Shown: in pieces, positions 24,023-32,500 of the stretch
Layout: every line of letters starts with the position of its first letter
Position numbering within the stretch: position 1 is the stretch's first letter
Assembly: GCA_049664225.1 (NCBI GenBank)
Contig: JBATEX010000077.1
Span: 1 to 64,000 of the forward strand
Reading direction: 5' to 3'
From: JAUVRX01 sp049664225
GTDB taxonomy: Bacteria > Acidobacteriota > Thermoanaerobaculia > Multivoradales > JAHEKO01
DNA: 64,000 bases
Position numbers and translations under genes: made by a program
The notes under the pieces: model-generated
The model's input: only the letters and a program-made list of their open reading frames with translations
What the model was told of the DNA's origin: nothing
Databases searched by the model: none

Positions 24023-27000
24023 ATGGCGTTGATCCTACTGGCGGAAGATGAAACCTCGACCATCGATCACGTCCGCTCCGTGCTGGCCTCTCAGGGCTGG
24101 CTGGTAAAGACTGTGAAGAGCCGCGCACAGGCTCTCAGGGCTGCCTCCGAGTTCGCACCGCAGCTCGTTCTCCTCAACGACGAGCTCAAGGGTGTCGACG
24201 ACCTGATTCGGACGTTCTCTCGCCAAAACCGCGGGCCCGGAGTCGTACTGCTCAGCACCCGGAAGGACAGTCCAACGGCTGGTGAGGACATCGAGGGGAT
24301 ACTGACCAAGCCCTTGCAGACCGAGGAGCTGATCGAGATGATCAAGGACAAGCTCTCCACTGCGACCGACAAGAAGGCCTCCACCGACACTGGCACCGAC
24401 GTACGAATCCTCTCTTCGGAGGAGATCTTCGGCGATCTCCTCGACGACATCCTGGACAAGGACGAAGCGCAGGAGGCAGCTGCACCCGAGGAGGAGAGCT
24501 CCACAAAGGAGACGGTCGAAGAAGAAGTCGAGGAAGTCGTCACCACCGCGAAACCAGCTGCAGCGAGCGACGATGACGGTCTCGTCGACTTGTCGGATCT
24601 GGAGGAGCTCGCCAAGGAGGCGGTCCCAGCGCTGGTCGATGCGGTAGAAGCTCAAGCCAGGCAGAAGGGTGAGCCCGAAGAGGAGTTGGATGTCGCCGAG
24701 CTACTCCGCCAAACCGCCCCATCTGTGGCTTCGCCGGAACCGGAACCGGCCCCCGCAGCCGTTGAGCTGGATGAGGATCTCGAGGCCAAGCTGAGCGATA
24801 CCCTGGCTGGCGTGCTCGCGGCGTCTCTGGGGGCCTCGAGACAGCCCGAGGTCGCTTCAACGGACGACGGCTCTGCCTACGATGTCGACAACCTGCTGTC
24901 ACAGGCTCTCGGCGACCTCGACATCGGAAAGACGACGACCCGAGAAGAACCAGCCGTTCAGCCCGCAGCCGACGCCGAGGAGGAGGAGGAAGAAGAGGAG
25001 AAAGAGACTCCTGAGGAGACGGCCGGCGGAGGGTTTGAGCTCGTTGAAGAGCAGCTCGGAGAGGAAGAAGACGATGAGCCGGACATCCCGGTTCGGGAGG
25101 CCGAGGAGGGCGACCTCTCCAAGGAACTCGCCGAGCTGGCGAGCGAAGACAAGCCGGAGACAGCTGCCGAGCAGGCGATCGAATTCGGTGAGTACTCCCT
25201 CGAGAAACGTATCGGCCTAGGAGGAATGGCCGAGGTCTGGAAGGCGCGGCGCAAGGGTGTCGAGGGCTTCGAAAAGCGGGTCGCGATCAAGAAGATCCTC
25301 CCCCAGCCGGCGGAGAACCAGGACTTCGTCGACATGTTCATCGACGAAGCCAAGCTGGCCGCCCAGCTGAATCACAAGAACATCACTCACATCTACGACC
25401 TGGGCAAGGTCGATGATGACTACTTCATCGCCATGGAGTATGTGGAGGGCCAGAACCTCCGCCACCTGCTCGACGCCGGTCGCAAGACGGACAAATCTCT
25501 ACCGGCTGGCTTGGCTCTCTACATCGCGTCACGGATCGCCGACGCTCTCGACTATGCACACCGCAGCAAGGACTTCAACAACACCGAGCTCGGCCTGGTC
25601 CACCGCGACGTCTCACCCCACAACGTCCTGATCAGCTACGAAGGCGACATCAAGCTCTGTGACTTCGGCATTGCCAAAGCTGTGTCCAAGATCAGCACGA
25701 CGCAAATGGGAGCCCTGAAGGGGAAGCTCCAATACATGTCGCCCGAGCAGGCCTGGGGGCGATCCATCGATCATCGCTCCGACATCTTCTCCACCGGCAC
25801 CCTGCTGTTCGAGATGCTCACCGGAAAGAGGCTTTTCACCGGCGATAGCGAGCTTGCGGTGTTGGAGGCGGTACGGGAGTGTGACACCGCCGAGAGGGTT
25901 ATCCAGGATCCCGCCATTCCATCCCGCGTCAAAGGCCTGCTGCTGAAAACGTTGGCCAAGGAAACAGACGAGCGGTACGAGACTGCCGGCGAGCTGTTGG
26001 GCGGCCTGGAAGAGCTGCTTGCAGAGTACGAGGCGACTCCCGGCCAAAGGGAAATGAGTAGCTATGTTCGCGAGCTGTTGGATCTCCCCGAGACGGCTGA
26101 GAGACAGAGCAAAGCCGAGGAACCGGACAGGCCCACAGGGGTGCCGGTCGCCGAACCGACCTGGGAAGAGACATGGGAGGAGCTTTCCGATCCTTCCGCG
26201 ATCCTCCTGCAAAAGGGACCGATCGACCTGGAAGGCGAGGAAGCCATTGATGAAGAGGGAAGGCGGCAGCCGGCTTTTCTCAAGTGGCTTTCCCGATTGC
26301 TGCCCGTGGTGGCCGTGCTAGCAATCGGCGGATACCTGATCGCCGGCCGCTGGGGTGAGTCGCCGGCCCGCCAGTCGTCATCGGAAGCTGCAAGACCGAG
26401 ATTCGCAGAGACCGAGATTTTCCGCCCTGAGGCTGTCGAGGCCAGCCTGGCACTCGATCCGGATATTGGCGGCGTCTCGGCCTTCGTCGGAACCGAAACG
26501 GCGCCAGTAGCTGCCCCGACTCCGGCTCGCGAACAACCGACAGCCCCCCCGAGAGCCCAGAACCAGCAACCTGAAGGGCCAATAGCGGCGACGACCCCAA
26601 CGGGTGCAGCAGCAATTGACGCTCGCTCCGACTCCGAGCAGTCACAGGTCGATGTCGCTGGCTCGGAATCGGCCCAAGACACCCAGGCCGTAAGCACCGA
26701 TCCCGAGCTGGAAAGGCGAGTCGAGCAGGACCTTCAAAGAGTACAAGAGTTGATTTCGACGCCTGACTTCGCCTCATCCCAACTCCAGGAAGCGGGATCC
26801 GAAGAGGAGCCCATCACCGAATTCGCCGAACCGACACCGGCAAGCCAGGGCGTGGCTACGGATGACACCGACGCACTGATTCAGGAAGCCGACTTCGACC
26901 CCTCCGTTTCAGACGAGCTCGCAGCAACCAACGCGAAGGACGGTTCCCCGATCGCAGACGGGTTCGCCTCCCTGGACTCGGAAAGCGGAGGAATCGAGGG

Positions 27001-27430
27001 CAGTCCACCGCTGACAGCCGAGGTGGGTGAACCGCCGGAGAGCACGGTCTCAGCCATAGGAGCGGAGGCCGTGGATTCCAGCCCAGATCTGCCGATTGCG
27101 CCGCCTGCCGAAGAGTCGACAGCGACGCAGCCGGGAGATCTGGTCGAGCAAGGGCCGGGGGTCATAGGGCCTCAGGTCCAGTCGTTCCGGCCGCCACCCT
27201 ACTCGGAGATGGCCCGGCGAGTCGGCGCCAGCGGCACGGTACGAGTCGCGGTGTTGGTAGACGAGAACGGCCAGGTCCTGGAGGCCAGATTGGTCGAAGG
27301 CATGAGACAGAAGGTCGGCCTCGACGAACAGACCCTGGCAGCGGCCCGCAGGGCTACGTTCAGGGCAGCCACCAAGGATGGTGTTCCGGTGAAGATGTGG
27401 CATGAGCTGGCAGTCCAGTTCCAGCCGTGA
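24023..27430 (+). CDS. Receiver-like/Ser-Thr kinase/TonB-C fusion protein
   Basis: An 1135-residue multidomain protein. Residues 1-115 form a CheY-like receiver (LILLAEDETSTIDHV; ILTKPLQTEEL keeps the conserved Lys), but Asn52 (LVLLNDELKG) stands at the usual phosphoacceptor position. A long acidic linker follows, then a Hanks kinase from about 390: IGLGGMAEVWKARR, catalytic HRD (527-529), DFG at Asp547, SPEQAWG. One membrane helix lies at about 757-777. After a Pro/Ala-rich spacer the C-terminus (about 1045-1135) is a TonB-C domain: RPPPYSEMARRVGASGTVRV. TonB-C domains normally contact outer-membrane proteins, so the kinase may sense or touch the outer membrane. Start ATG at 24023. Confidence 0.93.
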   Translation: MALILLAEDETSTIDHVRSVLASQGWLVKTVKSRAQALRAASEFAPQLVLLNDELKGVDDLIRTFSRQNRGPGVVLLSTRKDSPTAGEDIEGILTKPLQTEELIEMIKDKLSTATDKKASTDTGTDVRILSSEEIFGDLLDDILDKDEAQEAAAPEEESSTKETVEEEVEEVVTTAKPAAASDDDGLVDLSDLEELAKEAVPALVDAVEAQARQKGEPEEELDVAELLRQTAPSVASPEPEPAPAAVELDEDLEAKLSDTLAGVLAASLGASRQPEVASTDDGSAYDVDNLLSQALGDLDIGKTTTREEPAVQPAADAEEEEEEEEKETPEETAGGGFELVEEQLGEEEDDEPDIPVREAEEGDLSKELAELASEDKPETAAEQAIEFGEYSLEKRIGLGGMAEVWKARRKGVEGFEKRVAIKKILPQPAENQDFVDMFIDEAKLAAQLNHKNITHIYDLGKVDDDYFIAMEYVEGQNLRHLLDAGRKTDKSLPAGLALYIASRIADALDYAHRSKDFNNTELGLVHRDVSPHNVLISYEGDIKLCDFGIAKAVSKISTTQMGALKGKLQYMSPEQAWGRSIDHRSDIFSTGTLLFEMLTGKRLFTGDSELAVLEAVRECDTAERVIQDPAIPSRVKGLLLKTLAKETDERYETAGELLGGLEELLAEYEATPGQREMSSYVRELLDLPETAERQSKAEEPDRPTGVPVAEPTWEETWEELSDPSAILLQKGPIDLEGEEAIDEEGRRQPAFLKWLSRLLPVVAVLAIGGYLIAGRWGESPARQSSSEAARPRFAETEIFRPEAVEASLALDPDIGGVSAFVGTETAPVAAPTPAREQPTAPPRAQNQQPEGPIAATTPTGAAAIDARSDSEQSQVDVAGSESAQDTQAVSTDPELERRVEQDLQRVQELISTPDFASSQLQEAGSEEEPITEFAEPTPASQGVATDDTDALIQEADFDPSVSDELAATNAKDGSPIADGFASLDSESGGIEGSPPLTAEVGEPPESTVSAIGAEAVDSSPDLPIAPPAEESTATQPGDLVEQGPGVIGPQVQSFRPPPYSEMARRVGASGTVRVAVLVDENGQVLEARLVEGMRQKVGLDEQTLAAARRATFRAATKDGVPVKMWHELAVQFQP

Positions 27431-27547
27431 TCGAATGACCATGAAAGACAGAATCAAACTGAATTCTCCGTGGACTGAGCTCGGTCGAGTGCCGGCGCCC
27501 GCCGGGCGCTCACGACCCCTGCAGCCCGGAGCAGACCGGAGGAAGAG

Positions 27548-27784
27548 ATGACCCTGAGCGACGAACATCGCAAGTTCTACGAGCAGTCTCTACAGATCAC
27601 CAGGCAGGAAGTCGACGAGCTGGACCAGCAGATCGCTGCCGAGTTGGCCAAGGTAAAGGACCGACTGACCGAGCTTCAGAAAGCCAAAAAGGCTACACTG
27701 CAGATGTACGCAGCTGCCTGCAATCGCCTGGGAGTTCCCAACGACCTGGCGGATGCCGAGGACGAGGCCCCCAATCTCGGTTAG
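27548..27784 (+). CDS. Small coiled-coil protein, function unknown
   Basis: A 78-residue protein beginning at an ATG with an excellent GGAGGAAGAG ribosome site. Almost the whole chain is a heptad-rich helix with many Glu/Lys/Gln (QSLQITRQEVDELDQQIA, AELAKVKDRLTELQKAKKA), ending in an acidic tail. No catalytic motif. It lies 117 bases downstream of the receiver-like/kinase/TonB-C gene on the same strand and could be a partner or substrate; that is inferred only from position. Confidence 0.75.
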   Translation: MTLSDEHRKFYEQSLQITRQEVDELDQQIAAELAKVKDRLTELQKAKKATLQMYAAACNRLGVPNDLADAEDEAPNLG

Positions 27785-27864
27785 GAAGGGGCCAGATCGA
27801 CGGCCGACGCCTCATAGGTTTGGCAGGCAGCTCGTACAGGCTGGTTGACAGAATCGCTGCCACC

Positions 27865-27885
27865 CACCCTCGAGACCCGAGGGTG
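27865..27885 (+). terminator. Hairpin between the coiled-coil and ACT-like genes, possible terminator or leader structure
   Basis: A perfect 8-bp stem, CACCCTCG (27865-27872) with CGAGGGTG (27878-27885), loop AGACC, followed by ATTTC. The right arm CGAGGGTG is repeated immediately downstream (27890-27897), which would allow an alternative pairing. The downstream T-run is too short for a confident intrinsic terminator. Confidence 0.4.
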
Positions 27886-27976
27886 ATTTCGAGGGTGTAG
27901 GACCTGATTTCTCGACTCGAATCGGGCGTGGTGCGGCCCGATGCGAGATCGGCGATCGAACAAGGAGAGGGAAAGC

Positions 27977-28390
27977 ATGGCCACCAAAATCCAGCGCGTC
28001 GACTACTACCACGCCACCGTCACCGACCGTCCCGGCGAGGCCTACCGCCTGCTGTCACAGCTGGCCGGCTCGGGCGTCAGCCTCCTCGCCTTCAGCGCCA
28101 TCCCGGCAGGACCCGAGCACACTCAGTTGATGCTCTTCCCCAAGCACCCGGACAAGCTGATCCGGTCAGCCGGCGCGGCCGGATTGGTGCTCACCGGGCC
28201 GCAACACGCGCTGCTGATTCAGGGAGACGACGAGCTTGGGGCCTTGGCCGAGTCGCACCGCAACCTATTCGACGCCAATGTCAACGTCTACGCCTCGACA
28301 GGCGTCGCCGACGGTCAGGGCGGCTACGGCTACGTAATCTACGTTCGCAGCGAAGACTTCGAGGCAGCGGCCAGGGCCTTGGGGGTCTGA
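27977..28390 (+). CDS. ACT-like domain protein
   Basis: 137 residues from ATG at 27977, with ribosome site AAGGAGAGG; a start 36 bases earlier lacks one. The chain has an ACT-type pattern: strand, helix, strand (YYHATVTDRPGEAYRLLSQL, then GVSLLAFSAIPAG) with the Gly of the ligand-binding turn. A second half follows (GPQHALLIQGDDELGALAES, ending YVIYVRSEDFEAAARALGV) that may be a repeat of the fold. ACT domains bind amino acids or similar ligands and regulate enzymes; this protein has no catalytic partner domain. The ligand is unknown. Confidence 0.75.
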   Translation: MATKIQRVDYYHATVTDRPGEAYRLLSQLAGSGVSLLAFSAIPAGPEHTQLMLFPKHPDKLIRSAGAAGLVLTGPQHALLIQGDDELGALAESHRNLFDANVNVYASTGVADGQGGYGYVIYVRSEDFEAAARALGV

Positions 28391-28744
28391 GGGAAATACG
28401 GTCGGTAGCCGCCGCGTGCAGACATCGGTATACCACCTGGACGGCAGACGTATCTCTTGTCGCCAGATGAGGACGCCGGATCTCGGGGCATCTATTCAAG
28501 ACATTGAATCGACTGGGTAGCCGGGGACGCTGGGCTGAGCTCGGTCTTCGAAGTTTCCGGGCCGACGATAGAAGGATCCTGAGAGAACTGGCACGGAAAT
28601 TGCTCGTAGGTTCCAGTGGAATGAAACCTACCGAGCAACCCGCATAACAACCTACCCCACTTCCTCAAAAGCAATTACCCGCCAGGTGACGACCTCCCGC
28701 TCAGGGGTCGCCACCTCTTCCCGCCTACCCCTTCCGGAGCCAGA
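28391..28744. other. Gene-free gap between convergent units
   Basis: About 350 bases lie between the 3' end of the ACT-like gene and the 3' end of the minus-strand synthase operon. No reading frame in it looks coding: short frames lack ribosome sites and family resemblance. The only clear structure is the long hairpin at 28600-28638. Confidence 0.6.
28600..28638 (-). terminator. Probable terminator of the synthase/PPTase operon
   Basis: TTGCTCGTAGGTT (28600-28612) pairs with AACCTACCGAGCAA (28625-28638). The stem is 13 bp with one bulged base and a 12-base loop. Read on the minus strand it follows the PPTase stop by about 105 bases and is trailed by TTTCC, a weak U-tract. It could also serve as an mRNA-stabilising stem. 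Confidence 0.5.
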
Positions 28745-29482
28745 TCACGGCTCTTCGGTCAGCTCCACCGGCTCTCCGGAGGGAGGCGAGGTGACCAGAA
28801 CCACGGCCAGCTCCGCCAGCATCTTCGACCAGCCCGCAAACCGCAGATCCGACTGCGTATCCTGCAATGCCAGCCTGCACCATTCCTCTTTGGCGCCAGG
28901 CTCGCCGGGCACTTCGACCCGGATCCTCCGCGTATCGGCCCGCAACCCGACTCGGAGAGCCTTGAGGGCGCTCTCCTTGGTGGCCCAGAAAAGGGTCGCA
29001 AATCGGTCCCTCTCGACGACGGAAGCCGCCCGCAGAGCAGCCTGTTCCTGGGTAGTGAAGTAGTCTTCCAGGAAGGCAGGGCTTCGGGCTTCCACAACCT
29101 CGAGATCACAGCCCACGAGCATCGCTTCAGGCACCAGGGCGCACAGTCCCCAACCGCTGCGATGGCTGATGGAGAGGGCCAATGGAAGGTGTTGACCTCG
29201 CAGCAGCGCCTCGGGGGCCCCGTCGGCGGCCTGCCGCACGGTGAGATCTGCCGGATCCGTGTCGACGCCAACCCAACTGGACCTGGCTCGGAGTGCCGAT
29301 TTGGCAGTCCAGCGCCCGAGTAGCCAGTCACTTCGCCGTTTCTCGACCTCGAGTCGAGCCAGATGTCTCTGCTCCTCCGAGCTCAGCCAATCGAGCCCGG
29401 CAGGGAGCTCTTCGAGCCCCCTCGCCAGCCACCAGGGTCCGGGCTGCTCTCGTCGGTTCTGGGCTCTCTCGGACCGTCCCAT
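28745..29482 (-). CDS. 4'-phosphopantetheinyl transferase (Sfp type)
   Basis: A 245-residue enzyme that moves phosphopantetheine from CoA to carrier domains. Family motifs: LGRWTAKSAL near the N-terminus, SISHRSGWGLCAL, the Mg-binding VGCDLEVVEARSPAF, and the C-terminal FWATKESALKAL with its conserved WxxKEA-like block. Length fits the two-lobe Sfp/PcpS class rather than the small AcpS class. The ATG at 29482 has a GGGAG site and lies 21 bases after the stop of the giant synthase, so the two form an operon and this enzyme very probably activates that synthase's ACP. The domain's Thr attachment site makes its specificity interesting. Confidence 0.93.
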   Translation of the reverse strand: MGRSERAQNRREQPGPWWLARGLEELPAGLDWLSSEEQRHLARLEVEKRRSDWLLGRWTAKSALRARSSWVGVDTDPADLTVRQAADGAPEALLRGQHLPLALSISHRSGWGLCALVPEAMLVGCDLEVVEARSPAFLEDYFTTQEQAALRAASVVERDRFATLFWATKESALKALRVGLRADTRRIRVEVPGEPGAKEEWCRLALQDTQSDLRFAGWSKMLAELAVVLVTSPPSGEPVELTEEP

Positions 29483-29503
29483 GTCATCTTGCTCCCGGTG
29501 GGT

Positions 29504-32500
29504 TCAACCCAACGCGCTGCGCAGCCTGGCCAACACCCCTTCCCCGACTGCAACCGGAGTCTCAGCGGTCCGGTAGCCGGTGAGATTCACCAGGAGGTGG
29601 CCCTTCTGATCGACCACCTTGGCGTCGAAGCTGCCATCGGACCGAGGCTGCACGACCGCCATGACTCGTCCCTGCGCGGCCTCCGCAGATCGATGAGTGG
29701 AAACCGACTCCACCCTCCAGGGCAGGCCCAGTCTGCCGGTCTGCCCGATCTCCCAGAGCCCAGCCGTCTGAAAGCAAAGCTCGATGAGGCGCGGGGCCAT
29801 CAGCACAGGCCGTTCGTCCGGTAGATGGTTCGGAGGCAACCCTTCGGCAAGTCGGCCGATCACCGCCGATCCTTCACGCCAGGCGAGGTCGATGACCCGG
29901 TATGCCGGCCCGTGGAAATACAGGCGGTAGATATCCTCGCTCAGCAGGCCCTCACTCGGCGCCGGGGCCGGTACCTCGACAGGGGATGTCGGTGGAACCT
30001 GTCCTCCCAGACGAACGCGCCCGACAAAATGAACGGTCTCCTTCTCCTCGGACTGCTTCGCCAATTTCCTCCGTCCGACCAGGCGGCAGGAGGCGACTAC
30101 CTCCTCGGACTCGAGACCCAGGAAGGCCTCGATCTCCAGGCTGCGAGCCTCGTCGCGGTAGAATTTGAAGGGCGACAAAAATACCACCTCCTCGACCGCG
30201 ATGACCTGCCGGTTGGGAGCCAGCAGACGCGACGCCTCGGCAAAGGCCTCGATGCCCATGACGCCTGGCAGGACAGCGGTGCCATCGATTCGATGGTCGT
30301 CGAGAAAGGGCTGCTCTGTTGGAACGATGTTGCCGACGGCGACCAGCCCTCGCGGAGTCTGGCGAGCTTCGAATCCGGAGATCATCGGCCCACGCTGACG
30401 AGACCGGATCGTTTCGGCATCCAGTCCACCCTCCGGTTCGCTGTCCTCGAGCAGAACTCCGAGGTCCTCGGCAACTACCACTTCACCCCGGGTGCCCGCC
30501 TCGAGCTCACGCCTGACAATCGGCACGCCAGCCTCGGGTGCCAGCATGCCGATGCCCGCCAGTTCCATCATCTTCGGAATGGATCCGCGGCTGGCCATGC
30601 CGATGCCCGACCAGGCCGTCCAGTCGATCGCCACACCGCGCGTTTCCGGTCGGCTCGTCCTCAGATTCGAGGTGAGCTTGCAGAGCAGATCATTGGCGGC
30701 GCTGTAGTCGGTCTGCCCGGCATTGCCGAAGCGCCCCGCGATCGAGCTGAAAGCCACCGTGGCGCCTACAGGCATATCCGAAGCGCTCTTGAGAAGATGA
30801 AACCATCCCTGACTCTTGACGTCGAAGACGAGGTCGAATTCCTCGCCGCTCTTGTCGCTCAACGCATGGCTGATCTCGAGGCCAGCAGCGTGGATGAGAA
30901 CGTCGATCCGGCCGTGCCGCTCGCGCACTTCGGCGATGACGCGGTCGACCGCCTCGCCGTCGAGCAGATCTACGCAGTGATACCGGGCCTGCCCACCGGC
31001 AGCTTCCACCGACTCCAAAGCCGTCAGCGCGGCCCGAGCCCGCTCCAGGACAGACAACTCACGCTCCACCTTGGCCGGCGTAGCCCGCTTCCCTTCAGCC
31101 TTCATGCGCTCGAAGAGCTCCATCCTGAGCGCCTCGGGATCCGAGCGGAACTGCTGCAAGTCCTCGTCTGCAGGGTTGGGTTCCGGTGCCAAATCGAGCA
31201 AGTGGAACACCCCTTTCGAGCTCGCCGCCAGATCGGCGACGATGGCCGAAACGATGCTGCCCGCCGCTCCGGTAACGACGAAGACAGTTGCCGAATCGAG
31301 CTCGGCTCGCTCGACCGATGAGCCCAGCGGCGCATCCACCAGCCCGACTCCGGAGCGGGCGGCGCCACAATAGCCGACTTCGACCGAGCCAGGATCTCGC
31401 AGGGTCTCCTCGATCAGCCTGTCGGCCGGGGCCGCGGTCGCCCGCGACGGCTCGAAGTCTACGACCTTGATGACGGCCGTAGGCCTCTCCCTCTTCAGAG
31501 CTTTCGTCAAGCCTGCCACGCCACCGCCGAGCGGAGCCCAGGCTCCAGCCTCGTCGTAACCGTGCCGCCCCCCCAGTCGAGTCGCCGAGATGAAGAACGA
31601 GCCGCTGTGAGCCAGGGAGTCGTAAAGCTCCTTTGCAGTCCAGAACAGGAGCTTGACGCTCCGCGTCACGGCTTGCTGCCACTCCTCGGCGGTGAGATCC
31701 GAGATCTCACCCGTAGCGTCCAGGGCTGGGAGCCAGTAGACACCCTGGATATCACCTTCCTTCTGCCAGGTTGCCAGACGAGAGGTGAGCTGCTCGCCAT
31801 CGGTCTCGGCCTCGAGAAAGAGCACCTCGACTCCGAGTCGCTCCAGCCGCTGAGCCAGTGCCTTGCCGATCCCTCCCCGGTCGGCCATGACCACCACCCG
31901 AGAGCCCTTTTGCAGTTTCACGCCAGTCTTCTTGCAGAGATCGAGTCCGGCCAACAGCATCGCCGCAGGCACCCTTCGAGGTACCTTGCTGGCGGCCTCC
32001 TCACTGCCAACAATAGGCCTGGTGAGAGATCGTGTCACCGGCAGTGACTCCTGAGCCTCGCCCGTGTCGGGAATGCCAGCCGTGCCCGAAGCAGCGGGCT
32101 GAGACTCCTCGACGCTTGCCTCTTCGGCAGGAGTCTCGGCATCTACGATCAGTGCATGTTCCCCCAGATCGGGCCGCCGTTCGTAGACGAACTGAATCGC
32201 TCTGGCCAACGTCGGATAGTCCCTCAGCTGCAGCGTGTCGTCACGAGGGATGCTCCACTCTTCTCGGATCGCCGCGAACATCTCCGCCTGCTTCACCGTG
32301 TCGATCCCCAGATCGGCCTCCATGTCCAGATCCAGATCCAACATCTCTTCCGGATAGCCGGTGGTCTCCGCCACGATCTCCAAGACACGCTTCTGGATTG
32401 GATCCAACCCACCGGCCTGCCGGGCCGATGGAGTCTCCGAAGCATCCTTTGGCGGTGAAACTACGGTCGCCGGTGATACCTCGGCGGAGGCCTGGACTCG

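Noticed and set aside
29825..31321. 498-codon plus-strand open frame
   Set aside because: Antisense to the KR-DH part of the synthase; no motifs or ribosome site.
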